A DNA stretch of 12,344 bases, from NCBI GenBank assembly GCA_046484975.1, contig JAWOHX010000069.1:1-12344 (forward strand), written 5' to 3'. Positions 1-4,809 of the stretch are shown piece after piece. The position numbers and the translations under genes were made by a program. The notes beneath the pieces were generated by a model, which saw nothing but the letters and a program-made list of their open reading frames with translations, searched no databases and was not told the DNA's origin. Source of the stretch: JAWOHX01 sp046484975 (GTDB lineage: Bacteria; Bacillota; Clostridia; DUPQ01). Numbering within the stretch: position 1 is the first letter of the stretch; each line of letters begins with the position of its first letter.

Positions 1-238
1 CAACCGTAGGCTTTGCCAACAACCCAGGAACGGCGGTGCTGCCGACATGCAGTATTCGTACGATGTTTTCCGTTCCTATAAATCGTTCTAAATTCTTCTT
101 TTCTTCAGCAAACCATTCCGGCCATGCAGGATTATATTCACTTAAGACAATGGGATATATTTTAGCTTGCCGTTCTTGGGCAATATTCTTGTTTCCCATT
201 TCAGACATAGCAGACATCTTTCCATCAACTTCTTTCAT
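1..238 (-). CDS. GrpB/UPF0157 family protein, N-terminal part (cut by window edge)
   Basis: The minus strand reads open from an ATG at 238 to the window edge, giving about 79 residues of the N-terminus. The reading contains YPIVLSEYNPAWPEWFAEE and later LHVGSTAVPGLLAKPTV (the residue before LHVGS is I). These are the conserved opening and the HxGSTAVPGLxAKP signature of the GrpB family (UPF0157), a nucleotidyltransferase-fold family often annotated as dephospho-CoA kinase-like or of unknown role. The remaining part, roughly 100 residues, lies outside the window. The start is uncertain: in-frame ATGs also occur at codons 8, 11 and 14, and none has a convincing ribosome site. Family assignment comes from recognised motifs; the biochemical function is not established. 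It is the last minus-strand gene of the AT-rich left segment. Confidence 0.82.
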   Translation of the reverse strand, partial: MKEVDGKMSAMSEMGNKNIAQERQAKIYPIVLSEYNPAWPEWFAEEKKNLERFIGTENIVRILHVGSTAVPGLLAKPTV

Positions 239-345
239 AATTCATTACTTTACTCATATTTCTTCTTACAGTTAATCCATATTGAAAACATCAGTGTATC
301 GTTTATAAACAAATGCCTTCTTCCGTTTGCGGTTGTCAAGATTCC

Positions 346-690
346 TTAAAAATTCCATTTTAAGTGTTGTGCGATTTCCTTCTCGATATCCTGACTCCGC
401 TTTGACTGGCTTATCTTGGCGAGTATGGGTCGGAGTTTTCCATTACGGTCAAAGACAATCTTGTATTCGAAATAGGGAATCTGTTCCAAGACATATTATA
501 ATTGGCTGAAAATGATGTCTTTCTCCAGCCCGATCGGTGGGAACTGAGACTTGCCGTAGAGTGAAACAATCATCTTGCAGTGTTCCCAGCCCCCTTCCAG
601 AAAATAAATAGGTTCCCCCACAGATGATATCAACTGATGCCGTAATGCGAAAGTCTCACTGAAAGCCTCAGCGCGGTTGTTCGCAAGATT
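346..690 (-). pseudogene. Broken unidentified ORF with in-frame stop
   Basis: One minus-strand frame is open from a TAA at 693-691 down to a TAA at 348-346, with a single TAA at 498-496 in between. The two halves (64 and 49 codons) have protein-like composition, with segments such as YFLEGGWEHCKMIVSLYGK before the stop and YVLEQIPYFEYKIVFDRNGK after it. They read as one former protein. There is no plausible start codon and no ribosome site at the upstream end, so the N-terminus is missing too. Just downstream a 28-codon ORF (358 to 272, another frame) starts inside the tail; it could be a shifted C-terminus or chance. I do not recognise the family. The alternative is that the whole stretch is non-coding and the open frame is accidental. 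Confidence 0.45.
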
Positions 691-714
691 TTAGTTCTCG
701 ATTTTGAGTAAGGG

Positions 715-861
715 TTACTTTTTGGGATTTCCCTTCATTCCTTTCTTTCCTCCAGTCATAGGTCCTTGACCAGGGCTTTTTCCCTTGCCCTTGCCCTTAC
801 CCTTACCATGACCGTCTTTCGGTCCCTGACCTTTTGGTCCAGTTCCATCTTTATTTGGCAT
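715..861 (-). CDS. Small Gly/Lys-rich protein (48 aa)
   Basis: This small ORF has one of the best ribosome sites in the window: GGAGGTGATTAATATG places GGAGGTG just before the ATG at 861. An in-frame start further upstream (942) would add 27 unconvincing residues. The 48-residue product has no hydrophobic segment. It opens with MPNKDGTGPKGQGPKDG, has five Gly-Lys pairs at residues 19-28, then SPGQGPMTGG and a Lys-rich tail. The GTGPxGxGPxTG pattern resembles the opening of DUF5320-type small proteins found in anaerobes near iron-sulfur/molybdenum cofactor genes, but the Cys-containing parts of that family are absent. A highly basic, flexible, possibly nucleic-acid-binding product is inferred from composition only. 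It lies 65 bp downstream of the DUF4143 ATPase gene on the same strand. Confidence 0.72.
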   Translation of the reverse strand: MPNKDGTGPKGQGPKDGHGKGKGKGKGKSPGQGPMTGGKKGMKGNPKK

Positions 862-926
862 ATTAATCACCTCCTTCCTTCTGTAAAAACGATAGCTCGT
901 CACTCTCATAAATTCTACAAAAAAAC

Positions 927-2147
927 CTAGTCTTTTAAACAACCAATAGGAACAATAAGAACACCATCATTCCGTTTATACCCTAGCTTTGTACCTGTCA
1001 GAATCATAAGAAACGATGGTTTATTCATTTTCTTAGTATCAATTATCTCTGAAAACTTTCTTAAGTTCTCAGCTGCTTTATCAAATTCATTCGACCCGAG
1101 TTTAATCTCTACTGCACCCCATCGTCCATCCCTTAGCACAACCACTGCATCACATTCTAAACCACTTTTGTCTCGGTAATGATAAACCTTCCCCCCCAAT
1201 GCTTCAGTATAGATTCTCATATCTCTTATGCAAAGAGATTCAAAGAAATAGCCAAATGTTTTGAAATCTAATAATAGCCGCTCTGGATCAATGCTTAAAG
1301 CAGCTGCAGCAATTGAAGGGTCAACAAATTGTCTCTTTGGTGATACCCTTATTGGAGTAGCCGAACGAATAGACGGATTCCAAGCCTCTACATCCTCCAC
1401 AACAAATAATCTTTGCAGCACATTCATATATGATAGAATCGTTGGTCTGGAGATTGATTCATTCTCACCACCTTCCATATCTTTTATTAACACTGAATAA
1501 TTAGCCTCTGTTGCAATATTGCGGGATAAGGATCGTAGCAAAGCAAACATCTTATTTGGATTTTTCTCTATACCATCAACTCGTGAGACATCAAACTGAA
1601 CAATGGAGTCGACATAGTCTTGTGCTCTCTTATATGATGATTCCAGTTTTGATGTGACTGAGGCGGGCCATCCCCCCCTAACAATGGACTTCGCAATTCC
1701 TTCAATCTCAAGATGGCTTATTGAGTCAATATTATATTCCTGTTCAAAAAGTGCTTTAAGACTTATTTCTCCTGAGGATTCATTAGACTCAAAAAGGCTC
1801 ATAGGACGCATCTTCATTCTTGAAATCCTTCCAGTTCCGGAATGTGAAATTTGTTCATCTAAGACAGGAGTGGCTGAACCAGTTAAAATGAACTGCCCCT
1901 CCTCACCTCTGATATCAACTTCATGTCTTACTGAATCCCATAGGACTGGAGCAACTTGCCATTCATCGAGTAACCTTGGGGTTTCTCCTTTCAATAGCAA
2001 TGACGGCTTTACGCTAGATGCCAGAATATTACTTCCTCTTGTATCTGGGTCCTGCATATATAGGATGCTTTTTGACTTCTTTGCAGCAGTCCATGTTTTT
2101 CCACACCATTTAGGCCCTTCAATCAATACTGCACCAGCAGATTCCAA
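927..2147 (-). CDS. AAA_14/DUF4143 ATP-binding protein
   Basis: A full-length member of the AAA_14 plus DUF4143 family: a P-loop ATPase joined to a C-terminal restriction-endonuclease-like domain. Numbered from the TTG at 2147, the Walker A motif GPKWCGKT is at 11-18, Walker B LLDEW at 59-63, the LTGSA sensor at 88-92, and RGGWP at 157-161. The C-terminal domain has LECDAVV at 330-336 and VEIK at 346-349, which look like the D/E and ExK residues of the PD-(D/E)XK fold. The family is widespread, often mobile, and its physiological role is unclear. The start is odd. The family's N-terminal motif YYPRIADKIL lies in frame upstream of 2147, and the reading continues to codon ATC at 2198-2196, placed 4 nt after GAGGTG, where ATG would be expected. 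No ATG, GTG or TTG occurs in frame there. The gene may therefore be initiated at ATC, start at TTG without its N-terminus, or be start-codon-damaged. Confidence 0.9.
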   Translation of the reverse strand: MESAGAVLIEGPKWCGKTWTAAKKSKSILYMQDPDTRGSNILASSVKPSLLLKGETPRLLDEWQVAPVLWDSVRHEVDIRGEEGQFILTGSATPVLDEQISHSGTGRISRMKMRPMSLFESNESSGEISLKALFEQEYNIDSISHLEIEGIAKSIVRGGWPASVTSKLESSYKRAQDYVDSIVQFDVSRVDGIEKNPNKMFALLRSLSRNIATEANYSVLIKDMEGGENESISRPTILSYMNVLQRLFVVEDVEAWNPSIRSATPIRVSPKRQFVDPSIAAAALSIDPERLLLDFKTFGYFFESLCIRDMRIYTEALGGKVYHYRDKSGLECDAVVVLRDGRWGAVEIKLGSNEFDKAAENLRKFSEIIDTKKMNKPSFLMILTGTKLGYKRNDGVLIVPIGCLKD

Positions 2148-2198
2148 TGCTTCATCTAATATTTTATCTGCTATTCTCGGATAATATTTTTTCGTGAT

Positions 2199-2631
2199 AT
2201 CACACCTCGTATAATATATTTGATCACATTTAAATTGTTTGTGTTTTTATAGGAATATCTTAATGCAAGAATAACCCATTTTGCACTTCGGCGCAATATC
2301 ATTTTGCTTTTTGGCATCTTTTTGTTTTACATTTTGGCTTTTATGGTTTTGCAGTTTGGATTTATTTCATTCAATCTTTGGTGTTGAGCTCATCTTATCA
2401 TGTCCAAGAGGGGCTAGCATGCTAAAGATTGACCAAGAGCTTAAGACTGATGACATCAAGAATGGATCTGGACGTCCCATTCAATGATTCAATCAGTCCA
2501 TAATCAAAATACAAGCGGGATGATTCGGCATATATTGAGATCAATCGTCATGAGGTGTTTGATATCCATAATAGACAAACAGAAGACATTTTCTAAAAAC
2601 TGATTTTATTAATATCAAGCGTTTGAGCTGC
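2199..2631. other. Non-coding stretch between the ATPase gene and the tRNA terminator
   Basis: No supportable gene is seen here. The left portion is very AT-rich and holds the GAGGTG site of the ATPase gene and the T-rich repeat described separately. The plus-strand open frame across 2281-2487 is hydrophobic only because of the T-rich repeat and has no ribosome site. Between about 2450 and 2590 a plus-strand frame reads short protein-like pieces (for example YIEINRHEVFDIHN after a stop at about 2500), which may be a decayed gene end, but nothing is recognisable. Confidence 0.5.
2277..2359. repeat. Degenerate 15-bp T-rich tandem repeat
   Basis: Four adjacent 15-bp units begin at 2300, 2315, 2330 and 2345: CATTTTGCTTTTTGG, CATCTTTTTGTTTTA, CATTTTGGCTTTTAT and GGTTTTGCAGTTTGG. 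A fifth related unit, CATTTTGCACTTCGG, sits at 2277, separated by 8 bp. The period is read directly from the sequence; the copies are imperfect and the region is T-rich, so chance contributes. Repeated CAAAATG-type boxes near an end are known in IS21-family elements, but no transposase gene is present here. The function is unknown. Confidence 0.45.
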
Positions 2632-2672
2632 AAAAAAGAAAAACCTCGATATATTAATACTTTCGAGGTTTT
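2632..2672 (-). terminator. Rho-independent terminator of the tRNA operon
   Basis: On the minus strand, just after the CCA end of tRNA-Thr, the sequence forms a perfect 10-bp stem (AAAACCTCGA with TCGAGGTTTT; plus-strand arms 2640-2649 and 2663-2672) with a 13-nt AT-rich loop, followed by a U-rich tract (TTTTTCTTTTTTG counting the end of the stem). It is correctly placed to end tRNA transcription and shields the ATPase gene from read-through. Confidence 0.85.
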
Positions 2673-2677
2673 CATTT

Positions 2678-2753
2678 TGGAGCTGGTGGACGGATTTGAA
2701 CCCCCGACCTGCTGATTACAAATCAGCTGCTCTACCAGCTGAGCTACACCAGC
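2678..2753 (-). tRNA. tRNA-Thr (TGT)
   Basis: A 76-nt cloverleaf on the minus strand with encoded CCA. The acceptor stem is GCTGGTG/CACCAGC, the D stem GCTC/GAGC, the anticodon stem GCTGA/TCAGC with loop TTTGTAA (anticodon TGT, U33 and A37 normal), and the T loop TTCAAAT. The T stem GGGGG/CCGTC contains one G·G mismatch (51-63) and one G·U pair, a mild irregularity. It is the second gene of a two-tRNA transcript, 6 nt after tRNA-Val, and is followed by a terminator. Confidence 0.95.
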
Positions 2754-2759
2754 GTATGA

Positions 2760-2835
2760 TGGTGGGCACAATAGGGCTCGAACCTATGACCCCCTGCGTG
2801 TGGAGCAGGTGCTCTGCCAGCTGAGCTATGCGCCC
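2760..2835 (-). tRNA. tRNA-Val (CAC) with C33
   Basis: A 76-nt cloverleaf on the minus strand with encoded CCA. The acceptor stem is GGGCGCA/TGTGCCC, the D stem GCTC/GAGC, the anticodon stem CCTGC/GCAGG, and the T arm ATAGG-TTCGAGC-CCTAT. The discriminator is A, as expected for valine tRNAs. The seven-base anticodon loop is TCCACAC, giving anticodon CAC at 34-36 (plus positions 2802-2800) for GUG codons. Position 33 (plus 2803) is therefore C, not the near-universal U of the U-turn. All stems are intact, so a pseudo-tRNA is unlikely, although a sequencing error at this base cannot be excluded. Confidence 0.92.
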
Positions 2836-2854
2836 TCATTACGCGGCAAATGAT

Positions 2855-2884
2855 ATTATAAACTGAGGGCCCGGGGATTGTCAA
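2855..2884 (-). promoter_or_regulatory. Sigma-A/sigma70 promoter for the tRNA pair
   Basis: The minus strand has a perfect -35 TTGACA (2884-2879), an 18-bp spacer and a perfect -10 TATAAT (2860-2855). The predicted transcript start near 2848 lies about 13 nt before the 5' end of tRNA-Val. The site immediately follows the DUF951 stop codon, and no terminator for the glnA-DUF951 transcript is visible in the gap, so some read-through into the tRNAs is possible. Confidence 0.88.
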
Positions 2885-2891
2885 TCTCTTT

Positions 2892-3092
2892 TCATCTCTC
2901 AGGCTCTTCCATGCGGGTCACTTTCTTGATGCTTTTTTCCAACTTTGTCCGGGGCACCATGACTTTGTGACCGCAGAGAGTGCATTGCAACCTGAAATCC
3001 GCCCCCGTACGGAGGATTTTCCAGCTTTTGCTTCCGCAGGGATGCTGTTTTTTCAGTTCCACCACATCGTTCAGTCGCAGGTCCATGGGCAT
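2892..3092 (-). CDS. DUF951 family protein
   Basis: A 66-residue protein matching the DUF951 family, a small conserved family of Bacillota with no assigned function. It opens with MPMDLRLNDVVELKK, then has HPCGSKSW around residues 17-24, GADFRLQC at 30-37 and CGHKVMVPR at 40-48. Cys19, Cys37 and Cys40, with nearby His17 or His42, suggest a small zinc-binding fold; this is inference. The ATG at 3092 is preferred because AGGTGA sits 5 nt before it; a GTG at 3101 would add three residues and overlaps that ribosome site. The gene starts 12 nt after the glnA stop, so it is very likely cotranscribed with glnA. Confidence 0.9.
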   Translation of the reverse strand: MPMDLRLNDVVELKKQHPCGSKSWKILRTGADFRLQCTLCGHKVMVPRTKLEKSIKKVTRMEEPER

Positions 3093-3104
3093 GTCGGTCA
3101 CCTG

Positions 3105-4442
3105 TCAGTATTTCGTCAGATATTTGTCGATTTCCCATTTGGAAACCATTGTCCTGTATTCGTTCCATTCCTCTGTCAAGGCATCAATGTATTTTGCATA
3201 GACATGGTCGCCGAGGATCTTCCGGACCAGGGTGCTTTTCTTCATTTCCTCCACAGCCTCATTCAGGTCGGCTGGCAAGGCCTTGATGTGCAGTTTCCGC
3301 CTTTCTTTTTCAGAAAGCTCATAAATGTTAAAATTTGCGGCGGGGGGAGGAGTCATTTCCTTTTCTATTCCCTCCAGGCCAGCCATGAGGATAGCGGCCA
3401 GAGCCAGATAAGGATTGCAGGAAGGATCGGGGTTCCTGAGCTCGATTCTTGTCTGTTCCCCATTCGCTGTGGGTATGCGGATCAGGGGGCTTCTGTTTTT
3501 GGCGGACCAGGCGATGTGGACGGGGGCTTCATATCCAGGCACCAGCCTTTTGTATGAATTCACCGTTGAATTGGTGATGCCTGTGATGGCCGGACTGTTT
3601 TTCAAAAGGCCTGCGATAAACTGGTAAGCTGTTTTGCTGAGACGATAAGGATCGGTCTCGTCACAGAATGCGTTCTGCCCGTTCCTGTACAGGGACAGGT
3701 TGGTGTGCATCCCGGAGCCGTTGATGCCATGGACGGGCTTGGGCATAAAGGTGGCATGAAGTCCGTGCCTCTGGGCAATGACCTTCACCACCAGCTTGAA
3801 GGTCAGAATGGCATCCGCCGCGGTCAGAGCGTCTGCGTATTTGAAATCAATCTCATGTTGTCCCGGTGCCACCTCATGATGACTGGCTTCGATTTCAAAA
3901 CCCATCTCCTCCAGGGCCATACACATGTCCCGCCTTGCATTTTCCCCGAGGTCGATGGGTCCCAAATCAAAATATCCCGCATTGTCATGGGTTTTTGTGG
4001 TTGGGTTCCCCTCGCTGTCAGTAAGGAAAAGAAAAAACTCGCACTCGGGACCCACGCAATAATTGTCAAATCCCATGTCATACGCCTTTTGGATGGCCTT
4101 TTTCAGGACATACCGCGGATCCCCCTCGAAGGGCTTCCCTTCGGAGGTATAGACATCGCAGATCAGCCTGGCCACCTTGCCGACCTGAGGTCTCCATGGG
4201 TATACCACAAAAGTGTCCGGATCGGGATGCAGGTACATGTCCGATTCCTCGATTCTGACAAATCCCTCGATGGATGACCCGTCAAACATGCACTCGTTGT
4301 CAAGGGCCTTCCCCAGCTGTTCGGCCGTGATGGCCACGTTTTTCAGGGATCCCATGATGTCCGTGAACTGCAGCCTGATGAACTTGACATTCTGCTCCCT
4401 GACCATTTCCATGATTGCTTCCCTGGTCATGCTCTTTTTCAT
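3105..4442 (-). CDS. glnA: Type I glutamine synthetase (GSI-alpha)
   Basis: A 445-residue cytosolic enzyme that condenses glutamate and ammonia with ATP to give glutamine; the family forms dodecamers. All hallmark motifs are present: FDGSSIEGFVRIEESDM at 53-69, NAGYFD, the SHHEVAPGQHEIDF metal site, GINGSGMHTNLSL, the NSYKRLVPGYEAP flap, NRSPLIRIP, and RIELRNPDPSCNPYLALA. Length and sequence match the GSI-alpha group of Bacillota, without the insert of adenylylated GSI-beta enzymes. Arg63 lies where Arg62 of the Bacillus subtilis enzyme mediates feedback inhibition. The ATG at 4442 has GGGAG at good spacing; a TTG at 4457 would add five residues and includes the ribosome site. Upstream is a rubredoxin gene, downstream DUF951. 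An inverted repeat lies in the 102-bp leader between rubredoxin and glnA. Confidence 0.97.
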   Translation of the reverse strand: MKKSMTREAIMEMVREQNVKFIRLQFTDIMGSLKNVAITAEQLGKALDNECMFDGSSIEGFVRIEESDMYLHPDPDTFVVYPWRPQVGKVARLICDVYTSEGKPFEGDPRYVLKKAIQKAYDMGFDNYCVGPECEFFLFLTDSEGNPTTKTHDNAGYFDLGPIDLGENARRDMCMALEEMGFEIEASHHEVAPGQHEIDFKYADALTAADAILTFKLVVKVIAQRHGLHATFMPKPVHGINGSGMHTNLSLYRNGQNAFCDETDPYRLSKTAYQFIAGLLKNSPAITGITNSTVNSYKRLVPGYEAPVHIAWSAKNRSPLIRIPTANGEQTRIELRNPDPSCNPYLALAAILMAGLEGIEKEMTPPPAANFNIYELSEKERRKLHIKALPADLNEAVEEMKKSTLVRKILGDHVYAKYIDALTEEWNEYRTMVSKWEIDKYLTKY

Positions 4443-4461
4443 TCTTTCTCCCTTCAATGAA

Positions 4462-4514
4462 AACGGCGTATCATTCTTTCTAAGTCCGGGCTTAAAAACA
4501 TATGAAACGCCGTT
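4462..4514 (-). promoter_or_regulatory. Inverted repeat in the glnA leader
   Basis: Minus-strand AACGGCGT (4514-4507) pairs with ACGCCGTT (4469-4462); after one mismatch four more pairs extend the stem inward (4505-4502 with 4471-4474). The loop is about 27 nt and contains the near-palindrome AAGCCCGGACTT. Only TTTT follows, so this could be a weak terminator lowering read-through from the rubredoxin gene into glnA, or an attenuator. It lies about 20 nt before the glnA start codon. Confidence 0.5.
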
Positions 4515-4544
4515 GTCTCAATATATTCGATTTCAAAATCCCAA

Positions 4545-4709
4545 TCAGTCCGATTCCAGTTCAAACATGTCTTTGTCGGCACCGCACTCGGGGCATACCC
4601 AGTTGTCAGGCAGGTCCTCGAACTCTGTGCCGGGAGATATGCCGTTTTCCTCATCTCCGATGGCAGGATCATAGATGTAACCACAGATGGTACAAGCATA
4701 TTTGTTCAT
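4545..4709 (-). CDS. Rubredoxin
   Basis: A 54-residue single-iron electron carrier. The two CxxC pairs that bind the iron are CTICGY (Cys6, Cys9) and CPECGA (Cys39, Cys42). The linker has the usual rubredoxin features: YIYDPAIGDEENGI, PGTEFEDLPDNWVCP and a terminal KDMFEL. Length is standard. The start has GAGGTGAG closely upstream of the ATG at 4709. In anaerobes rubredoxin passes electrons to oxygen- or peroxide-reducing enzymes and other oxidoreductases; no such partner is in this window. It is the first gene of the minus-strand cluster with glnA and DUF951, separated from glnA by a 102-bp leader containing an inverted repeat. Confidence 0.97.
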   Translation of the reverse strand: MNKYACTICGYIYDPAIGDEENGISPGTEFEDLPDNWVCPECGADKDMFELESD

Positions 4710-4746
4710 TTTCTCACCTCATTGAAATTTTGTTCAATCGCCTTAA

Positions 4747-4791
4747 TGTGTTTTATGTTTACATTTTGATATATAATAAAGAAAAAATCAA
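4747..4791 (-). promoter_or_regulatory. Possible rubredoxin-glnA promoter with GlnR/TnrA-like box
   Basis: On the minus strand, TTGATT (4791-4786), a 17-bp spacer and CAAAAT (4768-4763) each match four of six promoter consensus positions. Overlapping the downstream part, TGTGTTTTATGTTTACA (plus 4747-4763) matches the GlnR/TnrA operator pattern TGTNA-N7-TNACA at all fixed positions but one. A repressor bound there would cover the -10 and start region. Both calls are by eye; binding is inferred only, and AT-rich sequence makes chance matches likely. Confidence 0.3.
4772..4777 (+). promoter_or_regulatory. Candidate -10 box for the plus-strand operon
   Basis: A perfect TATAAT lies 32 nt before the ATG of the URO-D-like gene, predicting a start near 4784 and a short leader. 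No good -35 box is found 16-18 bp upstream (TGTTTT or similar), so the promoter may be weak or activator dependent. It shares the divergent region with the rubredoxin-glnA promoter. Confidence 0.4.
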
Positions 4792-4809
4792 GTGGGAGAG
4801 CCAAAAAAA

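Noticed and set aside
2277..2359. CRISPR array
   Set aside because: Units are 15 bp, directly adjacent and degenerate, with no spacers and no cas genes.
2277..2359. Definite IS21-family terminus
   Set aside because: The CAAAATG-like boxes are suggestive, but no IstA/IstB gene, no second end and no target duplication can be seen.
2281..2487. 68-codon plus-strand ORF with Phe/Leu-rich sequence
   Set aside because: Its hydrophobicity comes from the T-rich 15-bp repeat, and it has no ribosome site and no family resemblance.
2899..3168. Alternative 89-codon minus-strand frame over DUF951
   Set aside because: It overlaps both the glnA end and DUF951 in a different frame, and the DUF951 frame has the conserved family motifs.
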